From Lachnoclostridium sp. UBA2905 (GTDB lineage: Bacteria > Bacillota > Clostridia > Lachnospirales > Lachnospiraceae), in the NCBI GenBank assembly GCA_002349525.1, contig DEDL01000034.1, forward strand, positions 1-19,217: a stretch of 19,217 nt of DNA, in the 5' to 3' direction. A program made the position numbers and the translations under genes. This document shows positions 1 to 6,773 of this stretch, one piece after another; position 1 is the stretch's first letter, and every line of letters starts with the position of its first letter. The notes under the pieces are model-generated. The model worked only from the letters and a program-made list of their open reading frames with translations, did not search any database and was not told the DNA's origin.

Positions 1-308
1 GCACCGTCCATCTGAGCAGCACCAGTGATCATGTTTTTAACATAGTCAGCATGGCCTGGGCAGTCAACGTGAGCATAGTGACGCTTTTCTGTCTCATACT
101 CAACGTGAGCTGTAGAGATTGTGATACCTCTTTCTCTCTCTTCTGGAGCCTTATCGATGTTCTCGAAATCTGTAGCTTCATTTCCTGCAACTCTCTCTGA
201 AAGTACTTTTGTGATTGCAGCTGTTAAAGTTGTTTTACCGTGGTCAACGTGTCCAATTGTACCGATATTACAATGTGGTTTTGTTCTTTCAAACTTAGCT
301 TTAGCCAT
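1..308 (-). CDS. tuf: Elongation factor Tu, N-terminal part (truncated by window edge)
   Basis: EF-Tu is the GTPase that delivers aminoacyl-tRNA to the ribosomal A site in the cytoplasm. The 102 visible codons begin MAKAKFERTKPHCNIGTIGH and contain the P-loop GHVDHGKT (about residues 19-26), the switch I RGITI motif and the G3 motif DCPGH, all in EF-Tu order and spacing. The ATG at 306-308 is preceded by AAGGAGGA (318-325). The gene is the last visible member of rpsL-rpsG-fusA-tuf, with a 110-bp gap after fusA that holds its own promoter (387-415). The C-terminal three quarters lie outside the window. Identification is certain from these motifs; completeness cannot be judged. Confidence 0.98.
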   Translation of the reverse strand, partial: MAKAKFERTKPHCNIGTIGHVDHGKTTLTAAITKVLSERVAGNEATDFENIDKAPEERERGITISTAHVEYETEKRHYAHVDCPGHADYVKNMITGAAQMDG

Positions 309-352
309 TTTTAAAAATCCTCCTTAAATAAACTCAAATTATAATAATTATC

Positions 353-376
353 GTAACAATATCTTCTAATTGTTAC
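353..376 (-). other. Hairpin in tuf 5' leader
   Basis: On the minus strand GTAACAAT and ATTGTTAC form an 8-bp perfect inverted repeat with an 8-nt loop. It has no T run, so it is not a terminator. With the promoter at 387-415 the transcript should start near 380, so this stem-loop would begin about 5 nt from the 5' end of the tuf mRNA. A role in stabilising the 5' end is inference only. Confidence 0.5.
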
Positions 377-386
377 ACATACGCCT

Positions 387-415
387 ATTATATTTCATTA
401 GGCAAAATATTTCAA
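387..415 (-). promoter_or_regulatory. Internal sigma-A promoter for tuf
   Basis: The minus strand reads TTGAAA (410-415), a 17-nt spacer, then TATAAT (387-392). This matches 11 of 12 consensus bases with optimal spacing. The -35 starts a few bases after the fusA stop codon. Predicted transcription start is about 380 (A), giving a leader of about 72 nt before tuf. EF-Tu is needed in large excess over EF-G, so a dedicated promoter makes sense. Confidence 0.8.
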
Positions 416-418
416 GCA

Positions 419-2539
419 TTAGTTGCCATTCTTTGCAGATAATACCTTCTCCTGAACGCTCTTTGGAGTCTGCTCATATCTTTCGAAGAACATTGAGTAG
501 TTTCCACGTCCCTGAGTAGCTGAACGAAGCTCTGTTGAGTAACCGAACATCTCAGCAAGTGGAACAAATGCACGAACGATCTTACCACCGCCGACATCAT
601 CCATTCCTTCGATCTGTCCACGTTTAGCATTCAAGCTTCCGATAACATCTCCAAGGTACTCTTCTGGCATTGTTACTTCTACCTTCATGATTGGCTCAAG
701 AAGTACTGCTCCACCCTTCTGCATAGCTTCCTTGAATGCCATAGAACCGGCAATGTGGAATGCCATTTCTGAAGAATCGACTTCATGGTATGAACCATCA
801 TATACGTTAGCCTTAACACCAAGAACAGGATATCCACCAAGGATACCAGCCTTAGCTGCTTCTTCGATACCTGCACCAACAGCTGGAATGTATTCCTTAG
901 GAATAGCACCACCAACGATTGTTGATTCGAATATAAACTGCTCTTCGCCGTTTGGATCCATTGGCTCGAATTTGACTTTACAGTGTCCGTACTGTCCACG
1001 TCCACCAGACTGTTTAGCATATTTACTATCAACATCAACTGCCTTAGTAAATGTCTCTTTGTATGCAACCTGAGGTGCACCAACATTTGCTTCTACCTTA
1101 AACTCACGAAGGAGACGGTCAACAATAACCTCAAGGTGAAGCTCACCCATACCAGCGATGATAGTCTGTCCTGTTTCTGTATTAGTATGAGCACGGAATG
1201 TAGGATCTTCTTCAGCAAGCTTTGCTAAAGCCTCACCCATCTTACCCTGGTCATTCTTTGTCTTAGGCTCGATAGCGAGCTCGATAACAGGCTCTGGGAA
1301 TTCCATTGACTCAAGGATAACAGGATGCTGTTCGTCACAGATTGTGTCACCTGTTGTAGTTACTTTAAATCCTACAGCAGCAGCGATATCTCCTGAATAA
1401 ACCTTGTCTATTTCTGTACGTGCGTTAGCATGCATCTGTACGATACGTCCAACACGCTCTTTCTTATCTTTTGTTGCATTGAGTACGTATGAACCTGAGT
1501 TCATAACACCAGAGTAAACTCTGAAGAATGCAAGTTTTCCAACGAATGGGTCTGTCATGATCTTAAATGCAAGAGCTGAGAATGGCTCATCATCTGAAGA
1601 ATGACGTACAACCTCATTACCCTCTGGATCAACACCTGTGATGTCTGGAATGTCTGTTGGAGCTGGCATATATTCAATAACACCATCTAACATCTTTTGA
1701 ACACCCTTGTTCTTGTAAGCAGATCCACAGTAAACTGGAACAGCCTCACAAGCGATTGTAGCCTTACGAAGTACAGCCTTAAGCTGTTCAACAGTTGGCT
1801 CTTCACCTTCAAGGTACATCATCATTAAGTCATCATCAAGTTCACAGATTTTCTCAACAAGGTTTTCATGCCAATGATCAGCATCATCTTTAAGGTCATC
1901 AGGGATTGTTGTAATCTCGATATCCTCACCCTTGTCATCTTTATAATAGTAAGCTTCCATTTCGAACAGGTCAATAAGTCCGATAAATGTATCCTCTTTT
2001 CCGATTGGAATCTGAACAGGGATTGCATTCTTTCCTAAACGATCGATAATTGTCTGTACTGAATAGAAGAAATCAGCTCCCATTTTGTCCATCTTGTTGA
2101 TGAACGCCATACGTGGAACGTTATATGTGTCAGCCTGACGCCATACATTTTCTGACTGTGGCTCAACACCTGCTTTGGCATCAAATACACCAACAGCTCC
2201 ATCAAGTACACGAAGTGAACGCTCTACCTCAACAGTAAAGTCAACGTGTCCTGGAGTATCAATGATATTGATACGATGCTCTAAAGCACCAGCCTTTGGC
2301 TTATGATGATCCTCTAATGTCCAATGACATGTTGTAGCAGCAGAAGTAATTGTTATACCTCTTTCCTGTTCCTGCTCCATCCAATCCATTGTAGCTGTTC
2401 CGTCATGAGTATCACCAATTTTATAGTTAACTCCTGTATAGTACAAGATACGCTCTGTAAGAGTTGTTTTACCAGCATCAATATGAGCCATGATACCAAT
2501 ATTTCTTGTACGGTCTAATGGATATTCTCTTCCAGCCAA
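419..2539 (-). CDS. fusA: Elongation factor G
   Basis: EF-G is the translational GTPase that drives ribosomal translocation and, with RRF, ribosome recycling. The 706-residue protein is of normal length. It shows the P-loop AHIDAGKT (18-25), ERGITI in switch I, DTPGH (G3) and NKMD (G4), followed by the conserved domain IV and V regions (for example SGGRGQYGH near the middle and ATQGRGNYSM near the C terminus). The start is TTG (2537-2539): the next in-frame ATG lies inside the P-loop region and cannot be used, and AAAGGAGG sits 8 nt upstream of the TTG. A TTG start for such an abundant protein is unusual. It lies 41 bp after rpsG in the str operon. Confidence 0.98.
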   Translation of the reverse strand: MAGREYPLDRTRNIGIMAHIDAGKTTLTERILYYTGVNYKIGDTHDGTATMDWMEQEQERGITITSAATTCHWTLEDHHKPKAGALEHRINIIDTPGHVDFTVEVERSLRVLDGAVGVFDAKAGVEPQSENVWRQADTYNVPRMAFINKMDKMGADFFYSVQTIIDRLGKNAIPVQIPIGKEDTFIGLIDLFEMEAYYYKDDKGEDIEITTIPDDLKDDADHWHENLVEKICELDDDLMMMYLEGEEPTVEQLKAVLRKATIACEAVPVYCGSAYKNKGVQKMLDGVIEYMPAPTDIPDITGVDPEGNEVVRHSSDDEPFSALAFKIMTDPFVGKLAFFRVYSGVMNSGSYVLNATKDKKERVGRIVQMHANARTEIDKVYSGDIAAAVGFKVTTTGDTICDEQHPVILESMEFPEPVIELAIEPKTKNDQGKMGEALAKLAEEDPTFRAHTNTETGQTIIAGMGELHLEVIVDRLLREFKVEANVGAPQVAYKETFTKAVDVDSKYAKQSGGRGQYGHCKVKFEPMDPNGEEQFIFESTIVGGAIPKEYIPAVGAGIEEAAKAGILGGYPVLGVKANVYDGSYHEVDSSEMAFHIAGSMAFKEAMQKGGAVLLEPIMKVEVTMPEEYLGDVIGSLNAKRGQIEGMDDVGGGKIVRAFVPLAEMFGYSTELRSATQGRGNYSMFFERYEQTPKSVQEKVLSAKNGN

Positions 2540-2580
2540 GGTTTTTTCCTCCTTTAAATGATTGTATAAATGAAATCAGA

Positions 2581-3051
2581 TTACCATCTGTAATGAGCAA
2601 ATGCCTTATTAGCATCAGCCATCTTATGCATATCTTCTTTTCTCTTAACAGCAGCACCTGTATTGTTTGCTGCGTCCATAAGTTCATTAGCGAGTCTTTC
2701 CTTCATAGTCTTCTCGCCTCTCTTACGTGAGAATAAAACTAACCAACGAAGTGCTAATGCCTGTCTTCTGTCTGGTCTTACCTCGATTGGTACCTGGTAT
2801 GTTGAACCACCGATACGTCTCGCTTTAACCTCTAAAGATGGCATAATGTTGTTCATAGCCTCGTCGAATACTTCAAGAGCTTCTTTTCCTGTCTTTTCAG
2901 CAACAAGATCAAATGCTCCGTATACAATTTTCTGAGCAACACCCTTCTTACCGTCTAACATAACATTGTTGATAAGCTTTGTAACAACTTTGTTCTTGTA
3001 GACTGGATCTGGTAATACGTCTCTCTTTGCAATATGTCCTTTACGTGGCAC
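2581..3051 (-). CDS. rpsG: 30S ribosomal protein S7
   Basis: S7 nucleates assembly of the 30S head by binding the 3' major domain of 16S rRNA. The 156-residue length is typical. It begins MPRKGHIAKRDVLPDP and contains the family signatures around KLINNVMLDGKK, RRIGGSTYQVP, EVRPDRRQALALRWL and the basic C-terminal end AFAHYRW. The start is GTG (3049-3051) with AAGGAGGG 7 nt upstream; no better in-frame ATG exists. It is the second gene of the str operon. In Escherichia coli S7 represses this operon by binding the rpsL-rpsG gap. The gap here is 158 nt, but I could not recognise a matching structure. Confidence 0.98.
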   Translation of the reverse strand: MPRKGHIAKRDVLPDPVYKNKVVTKLINNVMLDGKKGVAQKIVYGAFDLVAEKTGKEALEVFDEAMNNIMPSLEVKARRIGGSTYQVPIEVRPDRRQALALRWLVLFSRKRGEKTMKERLANELMDAANNTGAAVKRKEDMHKMADANKAFAHYRW

Positions 3052-3209
3052 GATACTTCCCTCCTTAATAAATTATTTTTCTTATTAAATCATCGGTACT
3101 CACGATTCTGTGTCCGCACCAGTCTTAATTCTTATCATGAATATTAATCATAATCTGGATAATATATAATGAAGTAAAAATTAATCCGGTACTTTTGTTG
3201 AATTAGTGA
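3052..3209 (-). other. rpsL-rpsG intercistronic region (158 nt)
   Basis: No gene or convincing promoter is visible. On the minus strand a short near-repeat occurs twice: AGTACCGGATTAAT near the rpsL end and AGTACCGATGATTTAAT about 110 nt further on. The region is where S7 binds in E. coli, so it could carry an autoregulatory site. That is inference, since no matching fold was identified by eye. Confidence 0.3.
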
Positions 3210-3629
3210 CTACTTAGCGTCTTTTGGTCTCTTAGCACCATACTTTGAACGAGCCTGCTTTCTGTTAGCAACACCTGCTGTATCCAAAGTACCACGGATA
3301 ATGTGATATCTTGTACCTGGAAGGTCCTTTACTCTACCTCCACGGATAAGAACTACACTATGCTCCTGAAGGTTATGTCCTTCACCTGGAATATAACTGG
3401 TAACTTCGATTCCGTTAGAAAGACGTACTCTGGCAGTCTTTCTAAGAGCTGAGTTAGGCTTCTTAGGTGTAGCTGTTCTAACTGCTGTACAAACTCCTCT
3501 TTTCTGTGGAGAACTAGTGTTAGTAGCTTTCTTTCTAAGTGAGTTGTAACCACGCTGGAGAGCTGGAGAATTAGATTTCTTCTCTACTGTCTTTCTACCT
3601 TTTCTTACTAATTGGTTAAAAGTTGGCAT
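3210..3629 (-). CDS. rpsL: 30S ribosomal protein S12
   Basis: S12 forms part of the decoding centre and controls translational accuracy. The 139-residue length is the Gram-positive form, carrying an N-terminal insertion relative to the 124-residue E. coli protein. It contains TPKKPNSALRK (K56/K57) and GGRVKDLPG (K101). These are the two loops where streptomycin-resistance changes arise; both show the usual sensitive-type lysines. The C terminus ARSKYGAKRPK is conserved. ATG at 3627-3629 follows AGGAGGTG 7 nt upstream; the stop is TAG. It is the promoter-proximal gene of the str operon. The gene upstream is leuB rather than rpoC, the more usual neighbour in Firmicutes. Confidence 0.98.
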   Translation of the reverse strand: MPTFNQLVRKGRKTVEKKSNSPALQRGYNSLRKKATNTSSPQKRGVCTAVRTATPKKPNSALRKTARVRLSNGIEVTSYIPGEGHNLQEHSVVLIRGGRVKDLPGTRYHIIRGTLDTAGVANRKQARSKYGAKRPKDAK

Positions 3630-3750
3630 TAATTTTCACCTCCTGTATTTATTATAGGCATCTTCATCGTCAATTCCTATGTGTAATCACAATCATCTTT
3701 ACAGCCTGTATGCACATTCCGCATTTCAAATTGCTAAATTAATGCACAAA

Positions 3751-3779
3751 AATTGAGCGTCAAAAATGCACGCTCAATT
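3751..3779 (-). terminator. Probable leu-operon terminator overlapping the str promoter
   Basis: On the minus strand AATTGAGCGT and ACGCTCAATT form a perfect 10-bp stem with a 9-nt loop, followed by a run of five T and then GTGC. It lies 134 bp after leuB, so leu read-through transcripts would form the full stem. Its 5' arm abuts the str -10 box and contains the predicted str start site (about 3773). Transcripts starting there keep only about half of that arm. The U tract is modest, so efficiency is uncertain. Confidence 0.6.
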
Positions 3780-3808
3780 ATTATATAATTCGATATTCAT
3801 GTTGTCAA
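3780..3808 (-). promoter_or_regulatory. str operon sigma-A promoter (perfect consensus)
   Basis: The minus strand reads TTGACA (3803-3808), exactly 17 nt, then TATAAT (3780-3785). All 12 core bases match. The predicted start is about 3773-3774, giving a leader of about 144 nt before rpsL. A perfect promoter fits the very high expression expected of rpsL-rpsG-fusA-tuf. Confidence 0.92.
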
Positions 3809-3850
3809 GCCGTTTTTTTTAGTTTCTAAAATTTTTACTTGATTTATACA

Positions 3851-3889
3851 TAAGTATCTTTGCATTTGTTTTTTTTGCAAAGATACTTA
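3851..3889 (-). other. Strong hairpin just downstream of leuB
   Basis: A perfect 14-bp inverted repeat, TAAGTATCTTTGCA and its complement, has an 11-nt loop that is A-rich in the leu transcript. It lies 24 bp past the leuB stop. No T run follows the stem on the minus strand, so it is not a canonical intrinsic terminator. It may act as a 3' stability element or together with the hairpin at 3751-3779. Confidence 0.55.
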
Positions 3890-3912
3890 CATTTACAAAA
3901 CAATTTTCAGAC

Positions 3913-4983
3913 CTAGATAAGTTCGGCAACAGCATCACCCATCTGCGAACAAGTCACATATGTTGCGCCATCCTGCATAATATCTCCTGTGCGAAGTCCC
4001 TTGTTAAGCACCTCATTTACCGCTGCTTCAATTGCATCAGCTTCCTTTGGCATATCAAAGCTGTAACGTAACATCATTGCAGCTGAAAGAATTGTTCCAA
4101 TAGGATTTGCCTTGTCCTGTCCTGCAATATCAGGTGCTGAACCATGAATTGGCTCATATAAGCCACAGCTTGAATCACCAAGACTTGATGAAGGAATCAT
4201 TCCGATTGAACCTGTAATCATACTAGCTTCGTCAGAAAGGATATCTCCAAAAAGGTTCTCTGTAACAATTACATCAAACTGAGCAGGATTTTTAACGATC
4301 TGCATTGCACAGTTGTCTACTAACATATCACTGTATTCAACCTCTGGATATTCCTCGGCAAGACGATGCATAACACTTCTCCAAAGCTTACTTGTATCAA
4401 GAACATTAGCCTTATCAACGCTTGTAAGCTTCTTACGTCTCTTCATTGCTGTTTCAAATCCGATACGTCCTATTCTTTCAATCTCATGTTCAGAATATGG
4501 CATTATGTCAGTTGCCTTCTTTTCACCATCAACCTCTGCTGTTGAATGATTTCCAAAATAAACACCACCAATAAGCTCACGAACAATAATGAAATCGATT
4601 CCTTCATTTACTATTGAAGGCTTAAGTGGACTTGCATCAGCAAGCTGATTCCATAATTTTGCAGGTCTGTTATTTGAATAAAGATTCATACCGCCACGAA
4701 GAGCAAGAAGACCCTTCTCAGGACGTTTGTCTGCTGGAGCGCTATCCCACTTTGGTCCACCAACAGCTCCAAGAAGAACACTGTCAGATGCAAGACACTT
4801 GTCAAGCATAGCCTTTGGAAGTGGCTCTCCCCATTTATCATAAGCACATCCGCCCATGTCTACATCATCATATATAAATTCATGTCCGTATTTTTCGGCA
4901 ACCTTATCAAGAACTTTTATCGCCTCATTTACAATTTCTGGTCCGATTCCGTCACCGCGGATAACTGCAACATTTTTCTTCAT
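3913..4983 (-). CDS. leuB: 3-isopropylmalate dehydrogenase
   Basis: LeuB oxidises and decarboxylates 3-isopropylmalate to 2-oxoisocaproate with NAD+, the third step of leucine synthesis, in the cytoplasm. At 356 residues the length is normal. Family signatures visible are the N-terminal RGDGIGPEI, the substrate-loop region GLLALRGGMNLYSNNRPA, RELIGGVYFG, and the metal/NAD region NLFGDILSDEASMITGSIGM, followed by YEPIHGSAPDIAG. The ATG is at 4981-4983 with GGGAG upstream. It is the last gene of leuA-leuC-leuD-leuB, 20 nt after leuD. Isocitrate or homoisocitrate dehydrogenases are related, but the leu context settles the call. Confidence 0.97.
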   Translation of the reverse strand: MKKNVAVIRGDGIGPEIVNEAIKVLDKVAEKYGHEFIYDDVDMGGCAYDKWGEPLPKAMLDKCLASDSVLLGAVGGPKWDSAPADKRPEKGLLALRGGMNLYSNNRPAKLWNQLADASPLKPSIVNEGIDFIIVRELIGGVYFGNHSTAEVDGEKKATDIMPYSEHEIERIGRIGFETAMKRRKKLTSVDKANVLDTSKLWRSVMHRLAEEYPEVEYSDMLVDNCAMQIVKNPAQFDVIVTENLFGDILSDEASMITGSIGMIPSSSLGDSSCGLYEPIHGSAPDIAGQDKANPIGTILSAAMMLRYSFDMPKEADAIEAAVNEVLNKGLRTGDIMQDGATYVTCSQMGDAVAELI

Positions 4984-5003
4984 GATAATCTCCCTTTTTC
5001 TGA

Positions 5004-5489
5004 TTATTTGTTCTTAATAGACTTCATAAGTCCACCGGCCTTAATGATCTCCTGGATAAACTCAGGGAATGGCTCAGCCTGGTATGTTTCATTCTTAGTA
5101 ATATTTGTTATAACACCGGTATTAAAATCAACCTGAACTTCATCACCAGCTTCAATTGCTTCACTTGCCGCTTCACATTCAAGTATTGGAAGTCCTATAT
5201 TTATAGCATTTCTATAGAAGATTCTAGCAAATGTTTTTGCGATAACACAGGATATTCCAGCTGTTTTAATTGCAAGTGGTGCATGCTCTCTTGATGAACC
5301 ACAGCCAAAATTAAGTCCTGCAACCATAATATCTCCATCTTTTACACGTTTTGCAAATTCTGCATCTATATCTTCCATACAATGTGATGCAAGCTCTTTT
5401 GCATCCTGTGTATTAAGGTAACGTGCTGGTATAATAACGTCTGTATCAACGTTGTCCTGATATCTATGTACTATTCCTTTTGCTATCAT
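5004..5489 (-). CDS. leuD: 3-isopropylmalate dehydratase small subunit
   Basis: LeuD forms the swivel domain of isopropylmalate isomerase with LeuC, converting 2- to 3-isopropylmalate. The 161-residue protein is the short type, carrying DNVDTDVIIPARYL near the N terminus and the signature NFGCGSSREHAP (about residues 60-71), which forms the substrate-binding loop, then FARIFYRNAINIGLP. The ATG (5487-5489) lies only 2 nt after the leuC stop with GGGAGG inside the leuC 3' end, which suggests coupled translation and fits a 1:1 complex. The short LeuC/LeuD pair resembles homoaconitase-type subunits, but the flanking leuA and leuB support leucine synthesis. Confidence 0.96.
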   Translation of the reverse strand: MIAKGIVHRYQDNVDTDVIIPARYLNTQDAKELASHCMEDIDAEFAKRVKDGDIMVAGLNFGCGSSREHAPLAIKTAGISCVIAKTFARIFYRNAINIGLPILECEAASEAIEAGDEVQVDFNTGVITNITKNETYQAEPFPEFIQEIIKAGGLMKSIKNK

Positions 5490-5491
5490 AA

Positions 5492-6754
5492 TTACAATAC
5501 CTCCCTTGGGTCACTGATATATCCTGTAAGTGCAGACGCAGCAGCTACTGCCGGGCTTGCAAGATATATTTCACTGCTGATATGTCCCATACGTCCTACG
5601 AAGTTTCTGTTAGTGGTTGATACACAACGCTCCCCTGCTGCGAGAATTCCCATGTATCCACCAAGACAAGGACCACATGTTGGTGTTGATACAACACATC
5701 CGGCATCGATAAATGCCTCCATATATCCTCTCTTTATACATTCCTTATATATTGCCTGTGTTGCAGGAATTATGATAACTCTGAGACCCTTCTTAACTTT
5801 CTTTCCATTAAGTATCTCATAAGCTGCTTCCATATCAGATATTCTTCCGTTTGTACAACTTCCGATTACAACCTGGTCAATTTTAATATCCTTAGCTTCT
5901 GTTACAGGATGTGTGTTTTCTGGAAGATGTGGATATGAAACAGTTGGAACAAGTGCACTAAGGTCAAAATCAATAACCTGTGTATATTCTGCATCTTCAT
6001 CTGCTTCATATACCTTATATTCTCTCTGTGTTCTTCCATCAAGATATTCTCTTGTAATATCATCTACAGGGAATATTCCATTCTTTGCACCGGCCTCAAT
6101 TGCCATATTACAAATTGTAAGTCGGTCATCCATGGATAATGAAGCAACTCCATCACCAACAAATTCCATACTCTGGTAAAGTGCTCCGTCAACACCAATT
6201 CTTCCAATGATATCAAGAATTACATCTTTTCCGGAAACACCCTTTGAAAGTTTTCCTGTAAGATTTATCTTAATAGCTGATGGAACCTTGAACCAGCATT
6301 TTCCTGTTGCCATACCTGCTGCCATATCAGTACTTCCTACTCCTGTTGAGAAAGCTCCTACAGCTCCATATGTACATGTATGACTATCGGCACCAATTAT
6401 ACAGTCTCCTGCTGTAACAATTCCTTTTTCAGGAAGAAGGGCATGCTCCACACCCATCTCTCCAACATCATAGTAATTGTCTATATCAAATTTACATGCA
6501 AACTGACGGCACTGCTTTGACTGCTCTGCTGCCTTGATGTCCTTATTAGGTGTAAAATGATCCAGCACAATATTGATTCTGCTCTTATCATATACACTGT
6601 CAAATCCAGCTTTTTCAAATTCATTAATTGCTACAGGTGTAGTAATATCATTGCCAAGAACAATATCAAGATTAGCATTGATAAGCTGACCTGGCTTTAC
6701 AGATGGTAATCCTGCATGTGCTGCAAGGATTTTCTGTGTCATTGTCATTCCCAT
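5492..6754 (-). CDS. leuC: 3-isopropylmalate dehydratase large subunit
   Basis: LeuC is the iron-sulfur subunit of isopropylmalate isomerase. The protein is 420 residues, the shorter aconitase-superfamily type rather than the roughly 465-residue enterobacterial one. The [4Fe-4S] ligands can be seen as C300 (GSCTNGR) and C360/C363 (TCGPCLGG). GADSHTCTYG (121-130) and the C-terminal GRMGH are also conserved. The first ATG (6752-6754) is chosen because AAGGAGAG lies about 9-10 nt upstream; the second Met would be too far. It follows leuA by 19 nt and nearly abuts leuD. Confidence 0.96.
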   Translation of the reverse strand: MGMTMTQKILAAHAGLPSVKPGQLINANLDIVLGNDITTPVAINEFEKAGFDSVYDKSRINIVLDHFTPNKDIKAAEQSKQCRQFACKFDIDNYYDVGEMGVEHALLPEKGIVTAGDCIIGADSHTCTYGAVGAFSTGVGSTDMAAGMATGKCWFKVPSAIKINLTGKLSKGVSGKDVILDIIGRIGVDGALYQSMEFVGDGVASLSMDDRLTICNMAIEAGAKNGIFPVDDITREYLDGRTQREYKVYEADEDAEYTQVIDFDLSALVPTVSYPHLPENTHPVTEAKDIKIDQVVIGSCTNGRISDMEAAYEILNGKKVKKGLRVIIIPATQAIYKECIKRGYMEAFIDAGCVVSTPTCGPCLGGYMGILAAGERCVSTTNRNFVGRMGHISSEIYLASPAVAAASALTGYISDPREVL

Positions 6755-6773
6755 GGTTTTATCTCTCCTTAAA

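Noticed and set aside
3645..3665. Second TATAAT close to rpsL
   Set aside because: A TTGACG lies only 11 nt upstream, too short for sigma-A spacing, and no better -35 is present.
5004..6754. LeuC/LeuD as homoaconitase subunits
   Set aside because: The short forms are similar to homoaconitase, but the operon with leuA, leuB and a leucine-type T-box supports isopropylmalate isomerase.
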